DNA of 64,000 nucleotides from Streptomyces sp. SS1-1. GTDB lineage: Bacteria; Actinomycetota; Actinomycetes; Streptomycetales; Streptomycetaceae. A program made the position numbers and the translations under genes. The notes under the pieces are model-generated. The model had not been told where the DNA came from, searched no databases, and worked only from the letters and a program-made list of their open reading frames with translations. Below are positions 1 to 7,902 of the stretch, one piece after another. Position 1 is the first letter of the stretch. The number at the start of each line of letters is the position of its first letter. The stretch covers positions 620,001 through 684,000 of the forward strand of contig NZ_WBXN01000004.1 in NCBI RefSeq assembly GCF_008973465.1. Reading direction: 5' to 3'.

Positions 1-521
1 AGCGCGAGTTGCCGGGTCATGCCGATGACTCCGGCGTTGGCGGCGGTGTGGGCGACCATCGGAGGGGTGGCACCGGCGATGAGACCGGCCTCCGAGGCGA
101 CGTTGATGATGACGCCGCCGCCGCGCCGGACCAGGTGCGGCCAGGTGAACTTCGACACGAGGAAGGGGATGTCGAGTTCGCCGGCGATGGTCGCGTGCCA
201 GTCCTCCACCGGGAAGTCGGGCATCGGGCCGAAGCGCTGCATGGCCGCGTTGTTGTAGATCACGTCGAGTCCGCCGTAGGCCGCGGCGGCCTCCTCGGCG
301 AGCCGGTGCACGTCGTCCGGGTCGGTGAGGTCGACCGGGGCGATGCTCGTCATCTCGCCGCCCGCGCGGCGGACGAGTTCGACCGTCTCCTCGTCGGCGG
401 CGGCCTGGATGTCGGTGCCGACGATCCGGGCGCCCTCGCGGGCGAAGACCTGTGCCGCTACCCGGCCCATGCCGCCCGCGGTGCCGGTGATGAGCGCCAC
501 CTTGCCGTCGAGTGTTCCCAT
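1..521 (-). CDS. SDR-family oxidoreductase (C-terminus off the window)
   Basis: The first ~173 residues of a short-chain dehydrogenase/reductase are present; the 3' end lies beyond the window edge. The Rossmann glycine motif TGTAGGMGR is at residues 12-20, the NNA motif of the classical family follows (YNNAAM), and the catalytic serine is in NVASEAG. The position expected to hold the YxxxK catalytic pair reads HTAAN, so both the tyrosine and the lysine appear replaced. The start ATG at 521 has an AGGAG site at 529-533. A TTGAC-N2-GTCAA operator lies 86 bp upstream (607-618), which ties the gene to the MarR-linked oxidoreductases that follow. Substrate cannot be told from sequence. Confidence 0.85.
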   Translation of the reverse strand, partial: MGTLDGKVALITGTAGGMGRVAAQVFAREGARIVGTDIQAAADEETVELVRRAGGEMTSIAPVDLTDPDDVHRLAEEAAAAYGGLDVIYNNAAMQRFGPMPDFPVEDWHATIAGELDIPFLVSKFTWPHLVRRGGGVIINVASEAGLIAGATPPMVAHTAANAGVIGMTRQLA

Positions 522-604
522 GGCTCTGCTCCTAGGGGTGAGACGCGTGGGCGGGGGTGCGCCACGCGGTGGGTGGTGCGGGGGCTCCGAGCCCTCCGCT
601 ATTT

Positions 605-620
605 GCTTGACAAGTCAAGC
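605..620. promoter_or_regulatory. MarR-type operator, copy 1
   Basis: A perfect inverted repeat with 7-bp arms, GCTTGAC-AA-GTCAAGC, upstream of the SDR gene. The core TTGAC-N2-GTCAA (607-618) recurs at 2532-2543, 2560-2571 and 6102-6113, with a degenerate copy at 6059-6070. Confidence 0.7.
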
Positions 621-672
621 ACTTCTTACAACTCCAGCCCTCGCCGATCCATTCCCGGGACGGGTCCCGACG

Positions 673-1386
673 TCAGGCCGCCTCGCCGGATTCCGCGGGC
701 GCGGCGGCGCGGGCCCGGCGCACGGCGCGGCCCAGCTCGGTCCGGGGGAAGCGGTCGAGCATGGCGCGCAGTTCGGCGGCCGCGACATACGCGCCGAAGG
801 GCTCGGCGCCCGGCTGGAGCCGCACCCCGTCGGCGAGGGTCCCCGCCGGGACCGGGTCGAAGCCGAGACTCCCGACCAGCCGGGCCACCACGGCCCGGTC
901 CTCCGGTCGGTCGCCGGCGACCGCGATCGCCGTGCGGTCGGCGGCACCGGCGGGCCGGGCGCCGCCCTCCAGGTCGTGGTAGCCCATGTGGTTGAACGCC
1001 TTGACGACGCGCGAGTCCGACAGGAACGCCTGGACCAGTTCGCTGGTGGAGCGGCGCGGGTCGGCGAACTCGTCGCGCACGCCGTCGACCTCCCACCAGT
1101 AGTTCATGGCGTCGATCACCAGCCTGCCCCGCAGCGCCTCCACCGGGAGGCTCCGGTAGCGGCCCAGGGGCAGGGCCAGGATCACCACGTCGGCGGCCGA
1201 GGCGGCCTCGGCGGCGGTGACCGGGACCGCGCCGGGCGCGAGGACGTCCACGGCGAGGGCGATGGCGCCGGGCTCGCCCGACCCCGCGATCAGTACGCGG
1301 TGGCCCGCGGCGAGGGCGAGCCGGGCCAGTACGGTGCCGAGCTTGCCCGCGCCCAGGACGCCGATCGTGCGGATGTCCGTGTCCAT
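673..1386 (-). CDS. NADPH-dependent F420 reductase-like / NAD(P)-binding oxidoreductase
   Basis: A 237-aa protein with an N-terminal Rossmann fold, [13 protein letters not shown] at residues 9-21, followed by [11 protein letters not shown] and a KAFNHMGY segment typical of the F420H2:NADP+ oxidoreductase (Fno)-like fold. Fno enzymes move hydride between NADPH and deazaflavin F420; many Streptomyces members of this fold are of unknown specificity, so the F420 role is an inference. The start ATG at 1386 has a GGAAGGAG ribosome site. The gene lies 25 bp downstream of the LLM monooxygenase gene on the same strand, so the two are likely cotranscribed, which suggests a reductase/monooxygenase partnership. 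Confidence 0.75.
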   Translation of the reverse strand: MDTDIRTIGVLGAGKLGTVLARLALAAGHRVLIAGSGEPGAIALAVDVLAPGAVPVTAAEAASAADVVILALPLGRYRSLPVEALRGRLVIDAMNYWWEVDGVRDEFADPRRSTSELVQAFLSDSRVVKAFNHMGYHDLEGGARPAGAADRTAIAVAGDRPEDRAVVARLVGSLGFDPVPAGTLADGVRLQPGAEPFGAYVAAAELRAMLDRFPRTELGRAVRRARAAAPAESGEAA

Positions 1387-1411
1387 CGGGTCTCCTTCCG
1401 TTCCGTGGGGG

Positions 1412-2476
1412 TCAGCCGGCCAGCAGGTCGCGGACCATCGGGATCACCTTGGTGCCGTACAGCTCGACCGCGCGGAGCCGGGCGCTCACGGGCAGCGCGC
1501 CCGCGGTGTAGAGGAGGTCGAACCGGCCGACGCCGAGCGAGCGGACGTTGGCGGCGATCTTGCGGGCGACCGTCTCGGGCGAGCCGATGTAGAGGGAGCC
1601 GTGCTCGATCTCGGCCTCGTACTCGGCGCGTCGCAGCGGGGGCCAGCCGCGCTGGGCGCCGATGCGGTCGCGGATCTCCCGGTACGGCCGCCAGTACGCC
1701 TCCCGCGCCTCCTCGTCCGTGTCGGCGACGAAGCCGGGCGAGTGCATGCCGACCGGGTGGGCGGGGGTGCCGAGCTGGTCCGTCGCGCGCCGGTAGAGAT
1801 CGACGTACGGGACGAAGCGCCCCGGGGGGCCGCCGATGATCGCGAGCATCATCGCGAGGCCGTGCCGGGCGGTGCGCAGGACGGACTGGGGCGAGCCGCC
1901 GACGCCGACCCAGGTGGTGAGGCGCCCGGACTCGGTCCGGGGCAGGACCTGGGCGTCCCTCAGCGGGGGCCGGACCGTGCCCTCCCAGCTGACGGGCCGC
2001 TCCTCGAGGAGGCGCACGAACAGGTCGAGCTTCTCCTCGAACAGGACCTCGTAGTCGGCGAGGTCGTAGCCGAAGAGCGGGAACGACTCGGTGGACGAGC
2101 CGCGGCCGAGGATGACCTCGGCACGCCCGCCGGACAGCGCGTCGACCGTGGCGAACCGCTGGAAGACCCGGACCGGGTCGTCGGAGCTCAGGACGGTCAC
2201 CCCGGAGGACAGGCGGATGCGGTCGGTGCGGGTGGCGATACCGGCGAGCACGGTCTCCGGGGTGGACACGGCCCACTCGGGGCGGTGGTGCTCCCCCACG
2301 GCGAGCACGTCGACGCCGATGCCGTCGGCCAGGACGGCCTCGTCGACGACCTGCCGGATCGCCGCGGCGTCGGTGAGCAGGACACCGGAGTCGTCCACGG
2401 GCACGTCGCCGAACGTGTCGAGGCCGAGGACGAGCGCGGACGGGTCGTTCGGGTGGGCGTCGTTCGACTGGGACAT
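1412..2476 (-). CDS. LLM class flavin-dependent oxidoreductase
   Basis: A 354-aa bacterial luciferase-like TIM-barrel monooxygenase. Visible family signatures are [27 protein letters not shown] near residue 90, [10 protein letters not shown] and the C-terminal [10 protein letters not shown]. Such enzymes use FMNH2 or F420H2. The start was set at ATG 2476 because AGGAG sits at 2482-2486; an upstream GTG at 2509 in the same frame has no such site. It is transcribed divergently from the MarR gene at 2587, and the 110-bp gap holds two operator copies. It is probably the first gene of an operon with the F420-reductase-like gene. Confidence 0.9.
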   Translation of the reverse strand: MSQSNDAHPNDPSALVLGLDTFGDVPVDDSGVLLTDAAAIRQVVDEAVLADGIGVDVLAVGEHHRPEWAVSTPETVLAGIATRTDRIRLSSGVTVLSSDDPVRVFQRFATVDALSGGRAEVILGRGSSTESFPLFGYDLADYEVLFEEKLDLFVRLLEERPVSWEGTVRPPLRDAQVLPRTESGRLTTWVGVGGSPQSVLRTARHGLAMMLAIIGGPPGRFVPYVDLYRRATDQLGTPAHPVGMHSPGFVADTDEEAREAYWRPYREIRDRIGAQRGWPPLRRAEYEAEIEHGSLYIGSPETVARKIAANVRSLGVGRFDLLYTAGALPVSARLRAVELYGTKVIPMVRDLLAG

Positions 2477-2531
2477 GAGGGCTCCTCGAGGGGTGGTTCG
2501 CGCGAGCACGGGCGCCCGGCCGGCGTTTTAT

Positions 2532-2543
2532 TTGACACGTCAA
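2532..2543. promoter_or_regulatory. MarR-type operator, copy 2
   Basis: Inverted repeat TTGAC-AC-GTCAA between the divergent LLM oxidoreductase and MarR genes, 56 bp from the oxidoreductase start. Confidence 0.7.
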
Positions 2544-2559
2544 GTATTACTCCGCATAC

Positions 2560-2571
2560 TTGACTCGTCAA
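2560..2571. promoter_or_regulatory. MarR-type operator, copy 3 (autoregulatory)
   Basis: Inverted repeat TTGAC-TC-GTCAA, 28 bp centre to centre from copy 2 and just ahead of the ribosome site of the marR gene, a position expected for autorepression. Confidence 0.7.
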
Positions 2572-2586
2572 ACGAAAGGAGGCGGC

Positions 2587-3060
2587 ATGGGCGGCAGACG
2601 CCGGGCCTACCCGACGACCGAAGAGCTGCGGATCTGGCGGGACTTCATCGAGACCGCGCAGGCGCTGCGCACCGAGCTGGCCGCGCGCCTGCAGAAGGAC
2701 TCCTCGCTCTCCCCCGGCGACTACGCCACCCTGCTGGCGCTGAGCGAGGCGGACGGCGGGCGGCTGCGGCCCTCCGCCCTGGCACGCACCCTCGACTGGG
2801 AGCGCAGCCGGCTCTCCCATCAGCTGGGACGCATGGAGCGCCGCGGGCTGGTACGGCGCGTGGAGTGCGCCACCGACAGCCGCGGCGCCGAAGTGGTGCT
2901 CACCGACGAGGGCGCCCGGGCGTTCCGGGCGGCGGCGCTCCCCCACCTGCTCGCGATCCGCGAGCTGTTCGTCGCCGCGCTCGCGCCGGAACAGATCGCC
3001 GCGCTGGGCGACGCCGTGCGGGCCCTGCGCGCCGGGCCGGGCGCACGGCGGGACGACTGA
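2587..3060 (+). CDS. MarR-family transcriptional regulator
   Basis: A 157-aa winged-helix regulator. The recognition helix region is RPSALARTLDWERSRLSHQ and the wing is DSRGAEVVLTDEGA, a standard MarR layout. The start is ATG 2587 with GGAGG at 2578-2582; an in-frame TTG at 2560 lies inside the operator and is unlikely to be used. Two TTGAC-N2-GTCAA repeats lie immediately upstream. It probably represses itself, the divergent LLM monooxygenase and, through the same site, the SDR and the 6-kb FMN reductase/enoyl-CoA hydratase pair. The ligand is not evident. Confidence 0.9.
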   Translation: MGGRRRAYPTTEELRIWRDFIETAQALRTELAARLQKDSSLSPGDYATLLALSEADGGRLRPSALARTLDWERSRLSHQLGRMERRGLVRRVECATDSRGAEVVLTDEGARAFRAAALPHLLAIRELFVAALAPEQIAALGDAVRALRAGPGARRDD

Positions 3061-3076
3061 CCACGGGCCGCCGGTG

Positions 3077-3100
3077 GTGACGTAGATTTCCTGACGTCAC
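3077..3100. promoter_or_regulatory. Inverted repeat upstream of the metallo-hydrolase gene
   Basis: Arms GTGACGT (3077-3083) and ACGTCAC (3094-3100) with a 10-bp spacer, ending 59 bp before the start at 3160. The size and position suit a dimeric repressor; the protein that binds it is unknown. Confidence 0.45.
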
Positions 3101-3159
3101 GATCGTTTTCCGACAGGCATCTCTCGGCACCACGTGCCCGATCACCGGACGGAGTCGCC

Positions 3160-3966
3160 ATGACGACCACGCCCCTCGCTCGCCAGGACTGCGCGGTCGC
3201 CGTCCTGGGCGGACCGACCGCCGTCATCGACATGGGCGGTCTGCGGATCGTGAGCGACCCGACCTTCGACGAGGCGGGCCCGCACGGATATCTCACCAAG
3301 ACGGCCGGGCCGGCCCGGACCGAGGACGCGGTGGGCCCGGTGGACCTCGTCCTGGTCAGCCACGATCTGCACCCGGACAACCTCGACGAGCGGGGCCGCG
3401 CGTTCGCGCTGACCGCCCCGCTGGTCCTGACCGGGCCCGTCACCGCCGCCCGGCTCGGCTCACCGGCGCTCGGCCTCGCGCCCTGGACCAGCCACTCCCT
3501 GCCCCGCGCGGACGGCGAGGGCGACCTCACCGTGCTCGCGGTGCCCGCGACGCACGGCCCCGACGACGCCGAACGCGACGCCGACGGGAACGTCAACTGC
3601 GAGGTCACCGGTTTCGTCCTGTCCGGCCGCGGACTGCCCACGCTGTACGTGAGCGGCGACAACGCCTCGATCCGGGTCGTGGCGGAGATCTCCCGCCGCG
3701 TCCCGGACATCGGCGCCGCCCTGCTGCACGCCGGGGCGGCCCGGGTGCCGGCGAAGTTCGACGGGCGCCCGCTGTCCCTCGACAGCCGGCGGGCCGCCGC
3801 CGCGGCGGCCGTCCTCGGAGCCGGCGTGATCGTGCCGGCCCACTACGACGGCTGGGCGCACTTCTCCGAGGGGTTCACCGACCTCGAACTGGCCTTCCAC
3901 GAGGCGGGCCTGTCCTCGCTGCTGCGGACCGCCCCGCACGGATCCTGGGTGGATCTGCGCGCCTGA
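3160..3966 (+). CDS. MBL-fold metallo-hydrolase
   Basis: A 268-aa beta-lactamase-superfamily protein of the UlaG/RomA-like kind. The metal motif reads SHDLHPDN (about residues 67-74), where the family more often has SHDHHxDN, so one ligand histidine is leucine. Other conserved parts are PATHGPDD (about 130), YVSGDNA and VPAHYDGW near the C-terminus, which supply the remaining His/Asp ligands. No signal peptide is present, so it should be cytoplasmic. Substrate is unknown. The start ATG 3160 is preceded by a GGAG-like site; the gene appears monocistronic and is followed by a hairpin at 3980-3998. Confidence 0.8.
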   Translation: MTTTPLARQDCAVAVLGGPTAVIDMGGLRIVSDPTFDEAGPHGYLTKTAGPARTEDAVGPVDLVLVSHDLHPDNLDERGRAFALTAPLVLTGPVTAARLGSPALGLAPWTSHSLPRADGEGDLTVLAVPATHGPDDAERDADGNVNCEVTGFVLSGRGLPTLYVSGDNASIRVVAEISRRVPDIGAALLHAGAARVPAKFDGRPLSLDSRRAAAAAAVLGAGVIVPAHYDGWAHFSEGFTDLELAFHEAGLSSLLRTAPHGSWVDLRA

Positions 3967-3979
3967 CGGCCGCCGGTCC

Positions 3980-3998
3980 GGGGCGTCGAGGACGCCCC
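3980..3998. terminator. Short hairpin after the MBL gene
   Basis: Arms GGGGCGTC and GACGCCCC, 8 bp, with a 3-nt loop, starting 14 bp after the stop codon. No T-run follows, as is usual in Streptomyces. Confidence 0.4.
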
Positions 3999-4137
3999 CG
4001 GCAGGAGTGGCGGGCGTCCGCGGGTGCGGCCCGGGGGCAACGGGAGCAGCATGGCCCCGTGGGGCCGCGGCCATCGCTCCGTCCGCGGGCGTGGCGAGCG
4101 CCCCGCTCCGCAGCCTGCCGCGACGACGGGAGTGACC

Positions 4138-4830
4138 ATGAGCGCGAAGCTGCTGTTCGTGATGACCGGTGCCTCGTACTGGACGCTCAAGGACGGGACG
4201 AGGCACGCGACCGGCTACTGGGCCGAGGAGTTCGCCGCCCCGTACAAGGCGTTCACGGACGCCGGCCACCGGGTCACGGTGGCGACCCCCCGCGGCGTGG
4301 TCCCGACCGTCGACATGATGAGCCTGCGCCCCGACATGGCGGGCGGCGCGGACACCGCGCTGGAGCTGGAGGGGGTCATCCGCTCCGCGGAGGAGATGCG
4401 CCGGCCGCTGCAGCTGGCCGTCGCGCGCCTCGAGGACTACGACGCCGTCTACTTCCCGGGCGGCCACGGCCCGATGGAGGACCTCTGGGAGGACCCCGAC
4501 GCGGGACGGCTGCTGACCGCGGCCCTCGCCTCGGGCAAGCCGCTGGCCATCGTGTGCCACGCACCGGCCGCCATGCTCTCGACCAGGCTGCACGGTGTCT
4601 CCCCCTTCGCCGGCTACCGGGTGACGGCGTTCACCAACGACGAGGAGGACGGCGTCGGGCTGGCCTCCCGGGCCCGGTGGCTCCTGGAGGACGAACTCAA
4701 GGTGCTGGGCGTGGACTTCGTGCGCGGCGAGATGTGGAAGCCGTACACGGTGGTGGACCGCAACCTCTACACCGGGCAGAACCCGGCGTCGGCGGCGGCG
4801 CTCGCGGCCGAGCTGCTGAAGGTCCTCTGA
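4138..4830 (+). CDS. DJ-1/PfpI (class I glutamine amidotransferase-like) protein
   Basis: A 230-aa protein of the Hsp31/glyoxalase III branch of the DJ-1 superfamily. The nucleophile elbow AIVCHAPAAM puts Cys at residue 140 with His141 next to it, and the acidic residue is in GYWAEE (29-30). PGGHGPMEDL is the conserved glycine-rich loop. Members act as glutathione-independent glyoxalases, deglycases or chaperones, and which applies here cannot be decided. The start ATG 4138 has a weak GGGAG site. A close paralogue is at 40181-40873. It is followed 74 bp later by a MarR gene on the same strand, possibly its regulator. Confidence 0.85.
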   Translation: MSAKLLFVMTGASYWTLKDGTRHATGYWAEEFAAPYKAFTDAGHRVTVATPRGVVPTVDMMSLRPDMAGGADTALELEGVIRSAEEMRRPLQLAVARLEDYDAVYFPGGHGPMEDLWEDPDAGRLLTAALASGKPLAIVCHAPAAMLSTRLHGVSPFAGYRVTAFTNDEEDGVGLASRARWLLEDELKVLGVDFVRGEMWKPYTVVDRNLYTGQNPASAAALAAELLKVL

Positions 4831-4891
4831 GGGTCCCGCGGGGTCCTCCGGGGAGGGGCCGGTCAGCGGCAAGCCGTCCGTGGTGCCCAAT

Positions 4892-4897
4892 TACACT
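4892..4897 (+). promoter_or_regulatory. Candidate -10 box of a leaderless marR transcript
   Basis: TACACT ends exactly 6 nt before ATG 4904 and no ribosome site is visible, which predicts a transcript beginning at or near the start codon. Identical spacing occurs at 30137 and 36617. Confidence 0.45.
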
Positions 4898-4903
4898 GTG
4901 TCC

Positions 4904-5362
4904 ATGGCAGATACGACGGCGATCAAGCCCCTCGACCAGGACGAGGAAGCGTTCCTCCGGGCCCTCGGACGGGTCATGGCGTACCTGCCGCGCGTCGTCG
5001 ACGCCGACATGGCCAAGGAACAGCCGATCACCAGCACCGAGTACACGGTGCTGGTGCATCTCTCCGAGGCCCCGGAGAACCGGATGCGGATGAGCGACCT
5101 GGCCCGTATGTGCGGGCTCTCCCTGAGCGGGGTGACCCGCGTGGTCAAGCGCCTGGAGGCGCAGTCGCTGGTGCTCCGCCAGAAGTGCCCGGACGACGGC
5201 CGGGCCTGGCTCGCCGTCCTCACCGACGCGGGCTGGGAGCGGCTGAAGCTGGCCTGGCCGACCAACCTCGCGAGCGTGCGGCGGCATGTCTTCTCCCGCC
5301 TGGAGGGCTGTGACATCGCCGCCGCCGCCCGGGTCCTGGAGCGCATCGCCGAGGGCGACTGA
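4904..5362 (+). CDS. MarR-family transcriptional regulator
   Basis: A 152-aa winged-helix protein. The helix-turn-helix is RMSDLARMCGLSLSGVTRVV and the wing region is CPDDGRAWLAVLTDAGW. It resembles the MarR type with a short N-terminus in which a Pro/Ile/Thr segment precedes TEYTVLVHL. The start was set at ATG 4904; an in-frame GTG at 4880 would add 8 residues, but a TACACT box at 4892-4897 fits a leaderless start at 4904. It follows the DJ-1-like gene and ends facing the FMN reductase across a strong terminator. Targets are unknown; an electrophile-response role is a guess from the neighbours. Confidence 0.88.
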   Translation: MADTTAIKPLDQDEEAFLRALGRVMAYLPRVVDADMAKEQPITSTEYTVLVHLSEAPENRMRMSDLARMCGLSLSGVTRVVKRLEAQSLVLRQKCPDDGRAWLAVLTDAGWERLKLAWPTNLASVRRHVFSRLEGCDIAAAARVLERIAEGD

Positions 5363-5387
5363 CGACGCCCGGACGCCCCACGGCACC

Positions 5388-5428
5388 GGCCGCCCCGGCC
5401 ACCCCGCGCACGGGTGGCCGGGGCGGCC
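5388..5428. terminator. Bidirectional terminator between convergent genes
   Basis: A perfect 17-bp stem (5388-5404 with 5412-5428) and a 7-nt loop, placed between the ends of the MarR gene (5362) and the FMN reductase gene (5435). Confidence 0.8.
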
Positions 5429-5434
5429 GTGGCG

Positions 5435-5998
5435 TCAGGCGGCGGCCCGCAGCGGGGCCAGCGCCTTCGACCAGGCCACCACCTGGTCGAGCGTCGTCAC
5501 CAGCGTGTCGCGCTGGACGGGCGCGGGCGTGAAGGTGGTGAAGTTCTCGAAGTCGGTGAACAGCGAGAGCGCCACCTGGGAGCGGACGTCGGCCAGCTGG
5601 AGCTCGCCCGCGATGCCGCGCAGGTGCTCCACGGCACGGGTGCCGCCGACCGAGCCGTAGCTGACGAACCCTACGGCCTTGTTGTTCCACTCGGCGTAGA
5701 GGAAGTCGATCGCGTTCTTCAGCGCGCCCGGCACGGAACGGTTGTACTCCGGCGTCACGATCACGAAGCCGTCCAGCGAGGCGATCTTCTCGGCGAACGC
5801 CTGGGTGTGGGGCTGCGTGTAGTTGCCGAGGGACGCCGGGTACGCCTCGTCGAGGACGGGGAGCTTGTAGTCCAGCAGGTCGACGATCTCGAACTGGGCG
5901 TCGGTGCGCTCGGCGGCGACCTCGTGCACCCAGCGCGCCACGGCCTCGCCGTTGCGGCCCGGGCGCGTGCTGCCGATGATGATTCCGATCTTGGTCAT
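5435..5998 (-). CDS. NADPH-dependent FMN reductase / NAD(P)H quinone reductase family
   Basis: A 187-aa flavodoxin-fold reductase. The phosphate loop GSTRPGRNGE is at residues 8-17, followed by TPEYNRSVPGALKNAIDFL, the hallmark of the family that reduces FMN, quinones or azo compounds with NAD(P)H. The start is ATG 5998, preceded by a GGAAGG site; 24 further in-frame residues upstream run into the operator and are rejected. The divergent gap to the enoyl-CoA hydratase gene carries one perfect and one degenerate TTGAC-N2-GTCAA repeat. It could supply reduced flavin to the LLM monooxygenase at 1412-2476, which carries the same operator. Confidence 0.9.
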   Translation of the reverse strand: MTKIGIIIGSTRPGRNGEAVARWVHEVAAERTDAQFEIVDLLDYKLPVLDEAYPASLGNYTQPHTQAFAEKIASLDGFVIVTPEYNRSVPGALKNAIDFLYAEWNNKAVGFVSYGSVGGTRAVEHLRGIAGELQLADVRSQVALSLFTDFENFTTFTPAPVQRDTLVTTLDQVVAWSKALAPLRAAA

Positions 5999-6058
5999 GA
6001 GGACCTTCCCTGCGTGATGCGTGAGTGCGGTGATGCGTGAGGCGGTCCACGGAAATAC

Positions 6059-6070
6059 TTGCTCCGTCAA
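6059..6070. promoter_or_regulatory. MarR-type operator, copy 4 (degenerate)
   Basis: TTGCT-CC-GTCAA: one arm is perfect and the other has two changes relative to TTGAC. It lies 61 bp upstream of the FMN reductase start. Confidence 0.5.
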
Positions 6071-6101
6071 GCAACCTCACCGCGAAGGTAACTCCATTTG
6101 A

Positions 6102-6113
6102 TTGACGAGTCAA
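6102..6113. promoter_or_regulatory. MarR-type operator, copy 5
   Basis: Inverted repeat TTGAC-GA-GTCAA in the divergent gap, 119 bp before the enoyl-CoA hydratase start and 104 bp before the FMN reductase start. Confidence 0.65.
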
Positions 6114-6232
6114 GCAAACAGGGAGTGGGCCGCTCGTCGCCCGGTGTCACCCGCGCGGGTGCGGTCGCGTGGGCATCGCGCGGGGGCGGGGCACAGTCAC
6201 GAGCGACGCCCCCCTCACACAAGGACCGGTCC

Positions 6233-7057
6233 ATGAGCGCCGCCGAGCAGTTCGCCGTCCAGGAGGTCAGCCCGTCGTACTGGCGGGTGACCTTCTCCAA
6301 CGGAGCGATCAACCTGATCGACGCCGACACCCTCGATCAGCTCGCGGAGCTGATCACCCGTATCGAAGAGGCCCCCGACCTCACGGTCGTCGTCTTCCGC
6401 AGCGCCCGGCCGGACTTCTTCATGGCGCACTGGGACATGCTGGCCGACACCGCCCGGGTGGCCGCCATGCCCCCGGCCGCCTCCGGGCTGCACCCCTACG
6501 CCGACAACCTGTACCGGCTCGCGCGGGTGCCCGCCCTCACCGTCAGCGAGATCGCCGGCCGCACGCGGGGCGCCGGCAGCGAGTTCGCCCTGGCCACCGA
6601 CGTACGGTTCGCCGGTCCCGGCGCCGTCCTCGGGCACTTCGAGGTCGGCATCGGCTCGGTGCCCGGCGGGAACCCCTCCGGGCGGCTGGCCCGGCTGCTC
6701 GGCCGGGGACGCGCCCTGGAGGTGCTGCTGGGGGCCGACGACTTCCCCGCCGACCTCGCGGCGCGGTACGGCTATGTCAACCGCGTGGTGCCGCAGGACG
6801 GGCTGGAGGGGTTCGTGGACGCCTTCGCGCGCCGCGTCGCCGGTTTCGACAAGGTGGCGGTGCGGGAGGCGAAGGCCCTGGTCGACGCGGTCACCGAGCC
6901 GCCGGTCGAGGAGTTCGCGGCGTCGCTGGCCGCGTTCTTCCGGACCTCCGGGCGCCCGGAGAACAGCGCCCGGGTCAAGCGGCTGTTCGACGCCGGGCTG
7001 CAGCGGCCGGACGGTGTCGAACGCGACCTGGGGCGGCACCTGGGACCATCGTCCTGA
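6233..7057 (+). CDS. Enoyl-CoA hydratase/isomerase family protein
   Basis: A 274-aa crotonase-fold protein. The oxyanion-hole regions read SARPDFFMAHWDM near residue 60 and EIAGRTRGAGSEFALATDVR near 110. The second catalytic region, GSVPGGNPSGRLARLLGRGRA, lacks the classical glutamate pair of true hydratases, so it may be a divergent hydrolase or isomerase. The start ATG 6233 has an AAGGA site at 6221-6225; the in-frame TTG at 6098 overlaps the operator. It is divergent from the FMN reductase and probably belongs to the same MarR regulon. Confidence 0.85.
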   Translation: MSAAEQFAVQEVSPSYWRVTFSNGAINLIDADTLDQLAELITRIEEAPDLTVVVFRSARPDFFMAHWDMLADTARVAAMPPAASGLHPYADNLYRLARVPALTVSEIAGRTRGAGSEFALATDVRFAGPGAVLGHFEVGIGSVPGGNPSGRLARLLGRGRALEVLLGADDFPADLAARYGYVNRVVPQDGLEGFVDAFARRVAGFDKVAVREAKALVDAVTEPPVEEFAASLAAFFRTSGRPENSARVKRLFDAGLQRPDGVERDLGRHLGPSS

Positions 7058-7108
7058 GAGCCCTGCCCGTCACGCCTCGTCCCACGCAGCAGAACAGGAG
7101 GCCCCGCC

Positions 7109-7681
7109 ATGCGGATCACCTTCCCCGGAGCCGTCGCGGACGCCGCGTACGCGCACGTGAGCGAGGTGCTCGCCCCACCCGTCCTCCAGCACAGCGTGCG
7201 GGTGTGGCTGCTCGCCGACCACATCGGCCGGCCGCAGGGCGTCGACGGGCTCGAACGCGAAGCCCTCGCCGTGGCCTGCCTGTTCCACGACGCGGGCACG
7301 GCCGGCGTCTACGACGGGCCGCAGCGGTTCGAGGTGGAGGGCGCCGACGCGGCGCGCGCGTTCCTCGCGGAGCACGACTGGCCGCGGCCGCTCGTCCAGA
7401 GCGTCTGGGAGGCGATCGCGCTGCACACCTCACCGGGGATCGCGGAGCGGATGGGGCACCTGCCGCGCCTCGTCCGGGAGGGCGTCCTGGCCGACTTCGG
7501 GCGGACCGACCTGATCCCGCCCGGCGACGAGGAGTCCCTGACCGAGGCCCTCGCCGCGTTCCCGCGCATGGACGTCGAGACCGTGCTGAGCGACGCGGTC
7601 GTGGCGCAGGCGCTCCGGCAGCCGGAGAAGGCCCCGCCGTCCAGCTGGCCGGGCGGGCTGCTCGCCGCGTACCGGGCCTGA
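7109..7681 (+). CDS. HD-domain protein (cyanamide hydratase-like)
   Basis: A 190-aa HD-superfamily metal-dependent protein. The metal ligands are visible as His28 in LQHSVR, His60-Asp61 in FHDAG and the later histidine in IALHTSPG. The size and the HD pair resemble the short fungal/bacterial cyanamide hydratase-like group rather than HD-GYP or dGTPase proteins. The ribosome site AGGAGG stands 8 nt before ATG 7109. It follows the enoyl-CoA hydratase by 51 bp on the same strand and may be cotranscribed. The substrate is not predictable. Confidence 0.8.
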   Translation: MRITFPGAVADAAYAHVSEVLAPPVLQHSVRVWLLADHIGRPQGVDGLEREALAVACLFHDAGTAGVYDGPQRFEVEGADAARAFLAEHDWPRPLVQSVWEAIALHTSPGIAERMGHLPRLVREGVLADFGRTDLIPPGDEESLTEALAAFPRMDVETVLSDAVVAQALRQPEKAPPSSWPGGLLAAYRA

Positions 7682-7902
7682 CCGGGCGCGGACCCGGCCT
7701 TCTGACCCGCCCGACGCGGTGTACGGCTCATGCCCTCCGGGACACCGGCACGCCCGCGAAGGTGACCCGCGCTCCCGCAGGACCGATACTTCCGACAGCG
7801 GGACTTCTCGGCGCCCCGCGTGCGATCGTTGGCCCGTACCCACTCTGAACAGCACCGACGCAGGTCGCCTGGCCACCTGTGAGAGCTTCCCGGGAGGTAC
7901 CC

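Noticed and set aside
2560..2586. TTG start adding nine residues to MarR
   Set aside because: The TTG lies inside the operator and ATG 2587 has an ideal GGAGG.
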